The notes under the pieces are model-generated. The model was not told the origin of the DNA and ran no database searches. It worked only from the letters and a program-made list of their open reading frames with translations. From positions 12,436-73,742 of the forward strand of contig JAQVXI010000005.1 of the NCBI GenBank assembly GCA_028709215.1: a stretch of DNA of 61,307 bases. Direction: 5' to 3'. Numbering within the stretch: the stretch's first letter is position 1; each line of letters starts with the position of its first letter. A program made the translations under genes and the position numbers. Below are positions 26,538-34,964 of the stretch, piece by piece. The stretch is from Bacteroidales bacterium. Lineage in GTDB: Bacteria; Bacteroidota; Bacteroidia; Bacteroidales; UBA1402.

Positions 26538-26622
26538 TGCTCAGGATGAGACTCGAACTCACACGGGCGATCCGCCCACTACCCCCTCAAAGTAGCGTGT
26601 ATACCAATTTCACCACCTGAGC
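26538..26622 (-). tRNA. tRNA-Leu (anticodon GAG)
   Basis: 85 nt. Acceptor GCTCAGG/CCTGAGC, D arm TGGTGAAATTGGTATACAC, anticodon stem CTACT/GGTAG with loop TTGAGGG (anticodon GAG), long variable arm TGGGCGGATCGCCCGT and T arm GTGAG-TTCGAGT-CTCAT. Discriminator A; CCA not encoded. Decodes CUU and CUC. It lies 23 bp upstream of tRNA-Leu(CAG) in the direction of transcription. Confidence 0.95.
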
Positions 26623-26640
26623 AAGACGTATATTGTGTAC

Positions 26641-26662
26641 AAAAAAGGCGACCTCTGTCGCC
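26641..26662 (-). terminator. Intrinsic terminator between tRNA-Gly and the tRNA-Leu pair
   Basis: On the minus strand GGCGAC-AGAG-GTCGCC is followed by TTTTTT. It lies just downstream of tRNA-Gly and before tRNA-Leu(GAG). Confidence 0.72.
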
Positions 26663-26673
26663 CTCTTCTTTGG

Positions 26674-26746
26674 AGCGAAAAACGGGACTCGAACCCGCGA
26701 CCCTAACCTTGGCAAGGTTATGCTCTACCAACTGAGCTATTTTCGC
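26674..26746 (-). tRNA. tRNA-Gly (anticodon GCC)
   Basis: 73 nt. Acceptor GCGAAAA/TTTTCGC, D arm TAGCTCAGTTGGTAGAGCA, anticodon stem TAACC/GGTTA with loop TTGCCAA (anticodon GCC), T arm GCGGG-TTCGAGT-CCCGT. Discriminator T; CCA not encoded. Decodes GGU and GGC. Confidence 0.95.
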
Positions 26747-26915
26747 GTGCTGCAAACGTTGTGAACTTTCGGAACGCCATCCATGAATCATGCAATTCAA
26801 TCAAGCTTTTGATCGCCTGAGTAGCTCTCGTTTTGCGGTTACAAAAGTAGGACGTTCCGTTGAACTGTGCAACTATTTTGCAGAAAATTTTTCAACATTT
26901 TTTATCTCACAGGGC
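26747..26915. other. Intergenic gap upstream of tRNA-Gly and downstream of nspC
   Basis: 169 bp with no supported gene. TACTTTTG on the minus strand (reading 26843-26850 as caaaagta) is an exact TAnnTTTG and could be the promoter of the tRNA-Gly/Leu group, though it is about 100 nt upstream. Confidence 0.4.
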
Positions 26916-28064
26916 TTATCCCATGCGGTTTTTATAATCTTCGTAGGCAAACCGTTTCCAAATCAAAACGTTGCCATCCCGATCGACAAATGTTAGGTCC
27001 GGATGGGGAATGCCGTTGAATTGAGTCGTCTTGACGGTGGTATAGTGAATCATGTCCAGAAAAACGATCGGATCTCCGATTTTTAAAGGAGCATCAAAAC
27101 TCCAATCCCCCATAAAGTCACCGGCCAAACAACTGTTTCCCCCCATACGATAGGTCGGTTTACCCGGAATCGGATCGGTGGCGTTCAAAATGCGCGGTTT
27201 GTAGGGCATTTCCAGGCAATCGGGCATGTGACAGGCAAAAGAAACATCTAGAATCGCGGTTTTGATGCCTTTATTTTCGACAAGATCGACTACTTGAGCA
27301 CGTAAGTAGCCCGTTTCCCAAACGAAGGCGCTTCCAGGCTCTAAAATCAGTGTAAGATGTGGATACTTGCTTTTAAAACGACGAAGCACTTGAATGAGGT
27401 GTTCGGTATCGTAATCCGAACGCGTCATTAAATGACCGCCACCCATGTTCAGCCACTTAAGTTGCGGAAAGAATTCGCCGAATTTTTCTTCGACCGCTTG
27501 AAGTGTTTTTTCCAAATCGTAGGATGTGGATTCGCACAGGCTATGAAAATGAAGACCATCCAAACCTGTTGGCCATCCTTCAAGCAGTTGTTCTCTCAAT
27601 ACACCCATTCGGGATCCGGGAGAGCAGGGATTGTATAAATCGGTTTCGACCGAACTGTATTCCGGATTGATGCGCAGACCGCAGGAAATGGGATGGGCTG
27701 CTTCCTTTTGAATGATTGGAAGGAAACGTTCGTATTGACTCAGTGAATTAAAGGTGATGTGGCTGCTGTACTGCATAAACAACGGCATGTGCTCCTCTGT
27801 ATAGGCCGGACTGTAGGTGTGTGCGAAGGAGCCCATTTTCTCAAAGGCAAGACGTGCTTCGTGAATGGAACTGGCTGTGGAGTGTCCAATATACTCCCGA
27901 ATGATGGGAAAGGCATTCCAATTGGCAAAGGCTTTAAAAGCCAAAATAATCTCTGCACCCGAACGCTCTTTTACCGCACGAATACGTTCAAGGTTCTTTC
28001 TTAACAGGGTTTCATCCAACACGTAAGCGGGTGACTCTATTTTATGTACATCGATCATAATCAA
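26916..28064 (-). CDS. nspC: Carboxynorspermidine decarboxylase
   Basis: 382 residues. PLP-dependent alanine-racemase-fold (group IV) decarboxylase that makes spermidine or norspermidine from the carboxy precursor in the alternative polyamine pathway. PLP Lys is in LAFKAFANWN (about residue 44), then STASSIHEARLAFEK, GLHFHSLCES, WLNMGGGHLMTR, and the C-terminal YRMGGNSCLAGDFMGDWSF with the substrate-binding Cys. The ATG at 28064 overlaps the pcrA stop (ATGA), and a second ATG two codons on is also possible. Its usual partner carboxynorspermidine dehydrogenase is not in the window. Confidence 0.93.
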   Translation of the reverse strand: MIMIDVHKIESPAYVLDETLLRKNLERIRAVKERSGAEIILAFKAFANWNAFPIIREYIGHSTASSIHEARLAFEKMGSFAHTYSPAYTEEHMPLFMQYSSHITFNSLSQYERFLPIIQKEAAHPISCGLRINPEYSSVETDLYNPCSPGSRMGVLREQLLEGWPTGLDGLHFHSLCESTSYDLEKTLQAVEEKFGEFFPQLKWLNMGGGHLMTRSDYDTEHLIQVLRRFKSKYPHLTLILEPGSAFVWETGYLRAQVVDLVENKGIKTAILDVSFACHMPDCLEMPYKPRILNATDPIPGKPTYRMGGNSCLAGDFMGDWSFDAPLKIGDPIVFLDMIHYTTVKTTQFNGIPHPDLTFVDRDGNVLIWKRFAYEDYKNRMG

Positions 28065-30334
28065 TCCAATAAAGTAAATTTAGCAAATTTAAGTAACAAA
28101 CGCTTGCTGCCGGAATGTTCAAACTCAACGGTCATCGTACTGCTGCCTTCCGATCCGTCAAATCCGAGAATCTGGCCTTTCCCAAATCGTTCGTGCAAAA
28201 TCGATTGCCCAATACGCAAGTCGTTCGAACCGTGACTGACCGTTGAGGTCGATGGAGCATCGCTCGGCTTGGAACTTGAATGCAAACGGGTCAAATTGCG
28301 TTTGGGTGAATACGTTGGCTCCGTCCGAACCGGATTGGCACGAACCGTCCGAGAGGCCGTAGGGATTTGCTGAGGCACATCCAACAAGCGTGTATCCAAA
28401 TCGTTCAAAAAGCGACTGGGGCTTGAATAATTGGTTTGTCCATTGCGAAATCGACTTTTTGCATAGCTGATGGTACAGGTTGATTCGGCCCGTGTAATGG
28501 CTACGTACAGCAATCTCCGCTCTTCCTCAATGGCTTTATCCGAATCGAGGCTGTGCCCGGAGGGAAATATATCTTCTTCCAGGCCGACAATAAACACGTG
28601 CTTGAACTCCAAACCTTTGGATGCGTGTATGGTCATAAGGGTTACACGTTCACCTTCGTTTGATTTTTCTTCATCTTGATCCGTCAACAGAGATACCTCC
28701 GATAGGTAATCCGCAATGAATACAGATTCGATGCCTTGTTCCAGACGATCGTTGCAAAAATTGTACATACCCGTCAACAGTTCCATCAAGTTGTCGCGTC
28801 GGCTTTGTGCCTCCAAATCGGTCTGATCCGCCTCGGCCTTCATTAAACCGGTTTTGGACAAGAGGACTTTGGTTAGTTCATAGACATTGTCTTCGGTTGA
28901 TTGCCTTCTTAATGACTCGATCAACTCTTGAAAATCTGCCAGTTTTTTTCGTGTGCCGGAATTGATGGGAAGTTCGTAGGTTTCAGGCGATTCCAGGATT
29001 TGATGTACTCCAACCTGATGATCGCGCATTGCTGTCAACACCTTTTGCTGGGTCGTATCGCCAATGCCTCTGGGCGGATTGTTGATGATGCGTCGAAAGG
29101 CTTCTACGTCGTTGGGATTGAGTAAAAAGCGCAAATAGGAGATCACATCCTTGATTTCCTTGCGTTGATAAAACGACAGACCACCATAAATGCGATAGGG
29201 AAGGTTGCGTTTGCGCAAAGATTCTTCAAAAATCCGTGATTGTGCGTTGGTACGGTATAGGATAGCAAAGTCATTGAACGATTCGTGCGTACTGAGTCGC
29301 ATCTCACCGATTCGGGCTGCCACCATGTTGCCTTCTTCCAAGTCCGAATAGGCTGTCATGACTTGAATGCGATTGCCCAATTCGTTTTTGGAAAAAACTT
29401 GTTTCGGTATTTGTCCCCGATTCTTTGCGATCAAACTATTGGCCAGATTGACAATATTTTGCGTAGATCGATAATTCTGTTCCAGTTTAAATAAACGACT
29501 CTCGGGGTAATGTTTCTTGAAGTTCAGGATGTTATCGATGTTGGCTCCCCGAAACGAATAAATACTCTGGGAGTCGTCCCCCACAACGCAGACCCGATGG
29601 TGCCGTTCAGCCAAACGCTTGACGATCAAGTATTGTGAGAAATTCGTATCCTGATACTCATCCACCAAAATGTGTGAAAAATGCTCCTGATAGCGGAGCA
29701 AAACCTCCGGGTGATCCCGAAACAACAGATTGGTATACAATAAGATGTCATCAAAATCCATGGCATTGGCTTCTCGGCAGCGTCGCCAATACAAAGCATA
29801 CAAGTCTTTGATGCGGGACATGCGGCTACGGGTATCGTTGATTTGATAATCCGGATGATTGGCATAGGCATCCGGAGTAATCAGGTCGTTCTTTGCTGCA
29901 GAGATGCGCCCAAGCACCTTGGACGATTTGTATACTTTATCATCCAAACCCAATTCCTTGACCAGTGACTTGATGAGATTTTTGGAGTCAGCGGTATCGT
30001 ATATGGTAAAATGAACCGGAAAACCAATGTGCTCGGCTTCGCTACGCAAAATGCGTAAAAAAACGGAGTGAAAAGTCCCCATCCAAAGGCGGGAAGCGGC
30101 ATGCGGATCAACCAGTTGACCGACCCGTTCCTTCATTTCACGGGCAGCTTTATTGGTAAAGGTCAATGCCATCACCGTCCATGGCAACACGCCGGTCTTA
30201 AGGAGCACGGCAATTTTGTAGGTCAACACCCGGGTTTTTCCGGATCCGGCACCGGCTATGATGAGCGAAGGGCCTTCATTAAACAGGACGGCCTCTCGTT
30301 GCTTTTCATTCAAATCTTGTATTAATTTTTCCAC
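28061..30334 (-). CDS. pcrA: UvrD/PcrA-type ATP-dependent DNA helicase
   Basis: 757 residues, a superfamily 1A 3'-5' helicase. Motif I AGAGSGKTRVLTYK (about 28-41), Ia TFTNKAAREMKERV, II VDEYQDTNFSQ, III VVGDDSQSIYSFRGA, IV QNYRSTQNIVNLAN, V LMTIHASKGLEFKHVFIVGL and VI RRLLYVAITRAE. The C-terminus (NDLRIGQSILHERFGKGQIL) is the Tudor-like domain that binds RNA polymerase in UvrD/PcrA. It acts in excision repair and in clearing replication and transcription conflicts, working with the UvrA and UvrB of this window. The stop overlaps nspC. Confidence 0.94.
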   Translation of the reverse strand: MEKLIQDLNEKQREAVLFNEGPSLIIAGAGSGKTRVLTYKIAVLLKTGVLPWTVMALTFTNKAAREMKERVGQLVDPHAASRLWMGTFHSVFLRILRSEAEHIGFPVHFTIYDTADSKNLIKSLVKELGLDDKVYKSSKVLGRISAAKNDLITPDAYANHPDYQINDTRSRMSRIKDLYALYWRRCREANAMDFDDILLYTNLLFRDHPEVLLRYQEHFSHILVDEYQDTNFSQYLIVKRLAERHHRVCVVGDDSQSIYSFRGANIDNILNFKKHYPESRLFKLEQNYRSTQNIVNLANSLIAKNRGQIPKQVFSKNELGNRIQVMTAYSDLEEGNMVAARIGEMRLSTHESFNDFAILYRTNAQSRIFEESLRKRNLPYRIYGGLSFYQRKEIKDVISYLRFLLNPNDVEAFRRIINNPPRGIGDTTQQKVLTAMRDHQVGVHQILESPETYELPINSGTRKKLADFQELIESLRRQSTEDNVYELTKVLLSKTGLMKAEADQTDLEAQSRRDNLMELLTGMYNFCNDRLEQGIESVFIADYLSEVSLLTDQDEEKSNEGERVTLMTIHASKGLEFKHVFIVGLEEDIFPSGHSLDSDKAIEEERRLLYVAITRAESTCTISYAKSRFRNGQTNYSSPSRFLNDLDTRLLDVPQQIPTASRTVRANPVRTEPTYSPKRNLTRLHSSSKPSDAPSTSTVSHGSNDLRIGQSILHERFGKGQILGFDGSEGSSTMTVEFEHSGSKRLLLKFAKFTLLD

Positions 30335-30360
30335 GCGCTGGTTTGATTTTTACAGGAGAA

Positions 30361-30368
30361 CAAAAGTA
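30361..30368 (-). promoter_or_regulatory. Putative -7 element of the pcrA-nspC promoter
   Basis: TACTTTTG on the minus strand, an exact TAnnTTTG, 26 nt before the pcrA ATG; no -33 box seen. Confidence 0.38.
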
Positions 30369-30380
30369 CCCAAAAAATAC

Positions 30381-30411
30381 TTGTTTTTGATTGGATTTTG
30401 TACTATTTTTA
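30381..30411 (+). promoter_or_regulatory. Putative sodB promoter
   Basis: TTG at 30381-30383, 20 nt, then TATTTTTA at 30404-30411: the Bacteroidetes -33/-7 pattern with one mismatch in the -7 box. The TSS would be about 40 nt before the sodB ATG. Confidence 0.45.
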
Positions 30412-30457
30412 GGTCACGAAATGGGAACACATTCGTAATCTTTAATCCAATATTGCT

Positions 30458-31030
30458 ATGAACATTCAACTACCTGCATTAAAGTATGCTAAAGATGCAC
30501 TGCAACCGGTGCTTAGTGAAAAAACCTTGGAATTTCACCATGGAAAACACCATCAGGCCTATGTGGACAATCTGAATAAGTTGATTCCGGGTACGGAATT
30601 TGAACACATGAGCCTGGAAGAAATCATTGTAAAGGCGCCGCTGGGACCCATTTTTAACAATGCGGCTCAAGTCTGGAATCATACATTTTATTTCGAAGCA
30701 TTGACTGCTCCGGGTAGCTGTACCACCAAACCCTGCGACTGTTATGCCAAACAGTGGGGTAGCTTTGAAGCTTTCCAGGAAGCGTTCAACAAAGCCGCTG
30801 CCGGTGTATTTGGGTCGGGTTGGGCCTGGTTGGTCAAAACCCCCGAAGGTGCATTGCAGATTATCGGTGAAAGCAATGCCGGGAATCCGTTGCGTCAAGG
30901 GTTGAAACCCATCTTCTGTTTTGATGTATGGGAACACGCCTATTATCTGGATTATCAGAACCGCAGACCCGAGTATCTCTCCAAATTATGGGATGCATTG
31001 GACTGGTCGGTCATTAACGCAAGATGTTAG
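30458..31030 (+). CDS. sodB: Superoxide dismutase (Fe/Mn family)
   Basis: 190 residues. Metal ligands are visible: His in LEFHHGKHHQAYVDNL (about 26), His in NNAAQVWNHTFYFEAL (about 73), and Asp/His in CFDVWEHAYYLDYQNRR. GSGWAWLV and the terminal YLSKLWDALDWSVINAR complete the family pattern. It converts superoxide to oxygen and hydrogen peroxide in the cytoplasm; iron, manganese or both may serve as metal, which the sequence alone does not settle. It carries its own promoter and a terminator that lies inside the end of the convergent acyltransferase gene. Confidence 0.95.
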   Translation: MNIQLPALKYAKDALQPVLSEKTLEFHHGKHHQAYVDNLNKLIPGTEFEHMSLEEIIVKAPLGPIFNNAAQVWNHTFYFEALTAPGSCTTKPCDCYAKQWGSFEAFQEAFNKAAAGVFGSGWAWLVKTPEGALQIIGESNAGNPLRQGLKPIFCFDVWEHAYYLDYQNRRPEYLSKLWDALDWSVINARC

Positions 31031-31050
31031 TAATCTGGGCTTTAAATGAT

Positions 31051-32388
31051 TTATTGCAAGCGTTTCTTTAAGGAGCGCTTGCCTTTTTTATAGGCAGACT
31101 GCATGCGTTGAAAACGAATGGAATCTTTGCCAAATCGCAACCGAAGCCGGGCATTCATCAAACGGTTGTATTGTCTCCAGCGCTCTGCCAGTCTTGCAGC
31201 AATCAACATCAGCCCGTAACTGACCAAACCTCGGGCAAATCCAAGATCGGCCCAATCGGCCAAAACAATCGCTGCAAGCAGATAGACCAACGGCACGACA
31301 ATCAAACCCACCACAAAAGAAAAGGTGGTATGCATTTGTTTGTCTTCGACGGCTTTATTCATTTTTCGAGCGATCAGATGCGCCGGTGCATTGAGCAAGC
31401 TAAAAGGCAATAATACCAGATGAATGATGCCTTGAAATACGTGCATCGCAATCGAAACCGGTTCTTGAAGGATCTCTGCCCATTGAGTCGGAAATAAGTC
31501 TTTTCCCTGAATGGGTTTAAATATCTCGGTCCATTGCTCCAAAAGAGGATCTTGTTCAGCAGCCATCGTATCCAAACGAATCGACATGGCTTTGCGCGCA
31601 TCAAACAATTGACCGGCCAACGTTCGGGCAGAAGTAGGAGTAATCCCTTGATTTTCAATGTAGGCGGGAGCCGACAGACAAGCCAAAGGGTATAGTTCCT
31701 CGTATCGATCGAGCGTGCGAATGTCCAACATCAGTGAGGAAATGGCCTGTTGTAAGTCCTGTTTTAGTTTCAGCGTCGCCTGAACGGCATTTTCGCGGTA
31801 TTGATCCATGTAATCACACACTCGAATGGGCGTGCCGTATTGAACAATCAGATCGGCACCGGCATGTTCATAATGACTGTAATCAATGCCAACGGGTATG
31901 ATGTGTACCGTTTGACCGGGATCCAGCGCTTCCTCAGCAGCAAAGGCTATGCGAAAAATGCCTTTGACCAGAGGTTTCAATGTTCGTTGATTGCCGTGAC
32001 GTCCTTCCGGCATGATACAGAGCTTCTTGTGTTTCAATAAAACCTGCTTGGCCAGGTCGAATTGGGCTTCGTTTTTACTTAGATTTTCGTAACCGTCCCG
32101 TATACGAAAGACCGGCGTTATTTTTAAAAAACGCAGAAAACGTTTTGCCAACTCATTCTTAAATATGTCGGCTCGTGCCATAAATACAACCGGATCGGGT
32201 TGAAAAAAAAGAACACAGAGCGGATCCATCAATCCACATTGATGATTGGGAGCAAAAATTACAGGGACATCGCTTGGAACATTTTCTGCTCCGCGCACTT
32301 CTATTTGCCGAAAAAAGCTGGGAAAAACCGATTTTACATACGTATGCAAAAGGCGATAGGGTATCGTTCTACGTGTGATGTCCGACAT
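31051..32388 (-). CDS. PlsC-type glycerophosphate acyltransferase with C-terminal membrane region
   Basis: 445 residues. The acyltransferase domain occupies about 1-220: block I is APNHQCGLMDPL, where His and Asp are separated by five residues rather than the PlsC four, as in the Bacteroidetes/SCT1-like GPAT group; block III is CIMPEGRHGNQRTLKPLVKGIFRIAF; block IV is VHIIPVGIDY. The C-terminal half has hydrophobic segments near 305-325 and 345-390 (FSFVVGLIVVPLVYLLAAIVL) and a basic tail. It likely acylates glycerol-3-phosphate or lysophosphatidate. Ends convergently with sodB. Confidence 0.85.
   Translation of the reverse strand: MSDITRRTIPYRLLHTYVKSVFPSFFRQIEVRGAENVPSDVPVIFAPNHQCGLMDPLCVLFFQPDPVVFMARADIFKNELAKRFLRFLKITPVFRIRDGYENLSKNEAQFDLAKQVLLKHKKLCIMPEGRHGNQRTLKPLVKGIFRIAFAAEEALDPGQTVHIIPVGIDYSHYEHAGADLIVQYGTPIRVCDYMDQYRENAVQATLKLKQDLQQAISSLMLDIRTLDRYEELYPLACLSAPAYIENQGITPTSARTLAGQLFDARKAMSIRLDTMAAEQDPLLEQWTEIFKPIQGKDLFPTQWAEILQEPVSIAMHVFQGIIHLVLLPFSLLNAPAHLIARKMNKAVEDKQMHTTFSFVVGLIVVPLVYLLAAIVLADWADLGFARGLVSYGLMLIAARLAERWRQYNRLMNARLRLRFGKDSIRFQRMQSAYKKGKRSLKKRLQ
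31056..31089 (+). terminator. sodB terminator inside the 3' coding end of the acyltransferase gene
   Basis: GCAAGCG (31056-31062), loop, CGCTTGC (31076-31082), then C and six T. On the other strand the same DNA encodes the last residues of the acyltransferase (SLKKRLQ). Confidence 0.75.
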
Positions 32389-32397
32389 AAAAGCAAT

Positions 32398-33345
32398 TTA
32401 AGAAAGTGATTTACGGTTCCACAAACCTCCTAGGGTCAATCCGGATACAATGTGCCAAATGCCCCACCAGGCGGTGATCATCAACATTCCACCAATGGCC
32501 ATTTCCTGTGGGAAAATCTTTGGATTAAACAACAGTGCCAAACCCAGACCACTGTTTTGGATGCCTGTTTCTACGGTAATCGCCCGACGCTCGTTGCGGG
32601 TCACCCCAAACAAGGTGCCCACACCAAAACCGGTCGCCAAGGCCAATAGGTTGTGAATCAACACCAATACAAAAATATAATGAATGTGATTTAAAAATAA
32701 ATCCAGATTATTGGAGAAGGCTACAACAATCATTAAAAGAAACAATACGATCGAAAAGCGTTGCAGCCAAGGTGCCATTTTTTTGGAAATGACCGGCAAA
32801 AAGTGGGTGCAGAGGAGTCCGAGAATCAAGGGAATACCCAAGAGGATAAATACCGTTTGAAACATCTGAATGGAATCGATTTCGATGGGTTGCAGCAGTT
32901 CTGTGGAACGTTTGGCCAGAGAACGTACGTACAAACCACCCCAAAAAGCAAAGTTAAACGGTGTGGTGAGGATGGCCCCCAGTGTAGTAAAGGCAGTCAT
33001 CGTTACGGATAGTTCGACTTTGCCTTTGGCCAGACTGCTGATAAAGTTGGATATATTGCCACCCGGACAGGCCGCCACCAAAATCATCCCCATGGCAACG
33101 GTTGGGGTGATGTATTGATGCAACAAGGTGATGATCAAAAAGGTCAATGCCGGCAGTAAAAAAATCTGAGCGGTAAGGCCGGCCAACAATGCTTTTGGCT
33201 TTTGAATCACGTTGGTAAATTCGCGGGGACGAATGCCCAGTGCGACTCCAAACATGATAAACGCTAAAATGATGTTGAGAAGAAAGGATCCCGATGAAGA
33301 AAAGTTTATGCGTATCTGATCCAGGCCAAGTAGGGTTTCGTACAT
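32398..33345 (-). CDS. Bile acid:sodium symporter (BASS) family transporter
   Basis: 315 residues with about ten hydrophobic segments. Family motifs: GVALGIRPREFTNV in the first loop, the sodium-site AACPGGNISNFISSLAKG (about 90-107) with VELSVTMTAFTTLGAILTTPF, and ETGIQNSGLGLALLF in the second half-repeat (the ExGxQNxxLA motif). These are the two discontinuous helices of the BASS fold. Bacterial members carry pyruvate, pantoate-like acids or sterols; substrate unknown here. It is 9 bp upstream of the acyltransferase on the same strand, so co-transcribed. Confidence 0.88.
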   Translation of the reverse strand: MYETLLGLDQIRINFSSSGSFLLNIILAFIMFGVALGIRPREFTNVIQKPKALLAGLTAQIFLLPALTFLIITLLHQYITPTVAMGMILVAACPGGNISNFISSLAKGKVELSVTMTAFTTLGAILTTPFNFAFWGGLYVRSLAKRSTELLQPIEIDSIQMFQTVFILLGIPLILGLLCTHFLPVISKKMAPWLQRFSIVLFLLMIVVAFSNNLDLFLNHIHYIFVLVLIHNLLALATGFGVGTLFGVTRNERRAITVETGIQNSGLGLALLFNPKIFPQEMAIGGMLMITAWWGIWHIVSGLTLGGLWNRKSLS

Positions 33346-33407
33346 GCGTTGTTTTTTGATTCGTACTTGTAATATCCTATTCGTTGCGCTAAATTAAAAA
33401 AAATACA

Positions 33408-33437
33408 TTTGAGTTCCTACAAACTTTCGTAAATTTG
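33408..33437 (+). promoter_or_regulatory. Putative proS promoter
   Basis: TTTG at 33408-33411, 18 nt, then TAAATTTG at 33430-33437, an exact -7 match, 35 nt before the proS ATG. Spacing is slightly shorter than the usual 19-21 nt. Confidence 0.5.
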
Positions 33438-33471
33438 CGCTCCAATACAACGAATACAGGAAATATAGGCT

Positions 33472-34953
33472 ATGGCAAAAGAATTAAAAGAATTGACACC
33501 CAGAAGTGTCGATTATTCTCAGTGGTATCAAGATTTGGTGATCAAGGCCGATTTGGCTGAAAACTCAGCGGTACGTGGCTGTATGGTCATAAAACCCTAT
33601 GGTTATGCAATCTGGGAACGAATGCAGCGCCAATTGGATGATATGTTCAAAGAAACGGGGCATTACAATGCCTATTTCCCGTTGTTTATCCCAAAATCCT
33701 TTTTGAGTCGTGAAGCCGAACACGTGGAAGGTTTTGCCAAAGAGTGTGCCGTTGTCACACACCACCGACTGAAACAAAATCCGGAAGGGCCGGGCTTGAT
33801 TGTTGATCCCGAAGCGAAACTGGAAGAAGAGCTGATCGTACGCCCTACGTCAGAGACCATTATATGGAATACGTACAAAAATTGGATTCAATCGTATCGT
33901 GATCTCCCCATTCTTTGCAATCAATGGGCCAATGTCGTACGTTGGGAGATGCGCACTCGGTTATTTCTGCGAACCGCTGAATTTTTGTGGCAAGAAGGTC
34001 ATACGGCGCATGCGACCCGCGAAGAGGCTGAAAAAGAAGCCCGCCTGATGCTCGAAGTGTATGCTCAGTTTGCGGAAGAGTTTATGTCCATTCCGGTTGT
34101 AAAAGGTGTCAAATCGGCTTCCGAACGTTTTGCAGGTGCAATTGATACCTATACCATCGAAGCCCTTATGCAAGACGGAAAAGCACTACAATCGGGTACG
34201 TCCCATTTTTTGGGTCAAAATTTTGCCAAAGCGTTTGATGTGACCTTTATCAATAAAGAAAACAAACCTGAATATGTCTGGGCGACCTCATGGGGCGTTT
34301 CGACCCGCTTGATTGGTGCGTTGATCATGACGCATTCGGACGACAACGGCTTGGTGTTGCCACCGACGCTGGCACCTTATCAGGTGGTGATTGTTCCGAT
34401 CTACAAAACGCAAGAACAACTGGATGCCATCAACGAAAAGGTTGCCGTGCTTACGGCCACGTTCAAAAAGATGGGGATTCGAGTGAAGTACGACAACGCA
34501 GACAACCGCAAACCGGGTTGGAAATTTGCGGAATACGAACTCAAGGGTGTTCCCGTTCGTTTGGCTTTGGGTGCACGCGATCTGGAGAATAATTCCATTG
34601 AGATTGCCCGTCGGGATACGTTGACCAAAGAGACCCGCTCGCTGGACGGTTTGGAAAAATACGTCCAGGAACTACTGAGCACGATTCAACAGAATATTTA
34701 TACGAAGGCACTGAACAACCGCATCCAGAATACGCGCAAGGTGGATACCTACGAAGCGTTCAAGGTTGAAATCGAAAAAGGCGGTTTCCTGATGTGTCAC
34801 TGGGACGGCACTCCGGAAACAGAGGAAAAGATTAAAAATGAAACCAAAGCAACCATCCGCTGCATACCTTTGGAGGCAGAAGAGGAAGCCGGAACGTGTA
34901 TGGTCACCGGAAAACCATCCAACCGCAGAGTCATTTTTGCTCGTGCATACTAA
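33472..34953 (+). CDS. proS: Prolyl-tRNA synthetase, archaeal/eukaryal type
   Basis: 493 residues. Class II synthetase charging tRNA-Pro. The N-terminus ([37 protein letters not shown]) and the absence of an editing insertion between motifs 2 and 3 place it in the shorter archaeal/eukaryal class rather than the E. coli class. Motif 2 region [23 protein letters not shown], then [24 protein letters not shown], and motif 3 [21 protein letters not shown]. An anticodon-binding domain (about 290-390) and a C-terminal zinc-type domain without a full Cys set follow, ending in ARAY. This class is normal in Bacteroidetes. Confidence 0.96.
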   Translation: MAKELKELTPRSVDYSQWYQDLVIKADLAENSAVRGCMVIKPYGYAIWERMQRQLDDMFKETGHYNAYFPLFIPKSFLSREAEHVEGFAKECAVVTHHRLKQNPEGPGLIVDPEAKLEEELIVRPTSETIIWNTYKNWIQSYRDLPILCNQWANVVRWEMRTRLFLRTAEFLWQEGHTAHATREEAEKEARLMLEVYAQFAEEFMSIPVVKGVKSASERFAGAIDTYTIEALMQDGKALQSGTSHFLGQNFAKAFDVTFINKENKPEYVWATSWGVSTRLIGALIMTHSDDNGLVLPPTLAPYQVVIVPIYKTQEQLDAINEKVAVLTATFKKMGIRVKYDNADNRKPGWKFAEYELKGVPVRLALGARDLENNSIEIARRDTLTKETRSLDGLEKYVQELLSTIQQNIYTKALNNRIQNTRKVDTYEAFKVEIEKGGFLMCHWDGTPETEEKIKNETKATIRCIPLEAEEEAGTCMVTGKPSNRRVIFARAY

Positions 34954-34964
34954 TTGAATTGATT

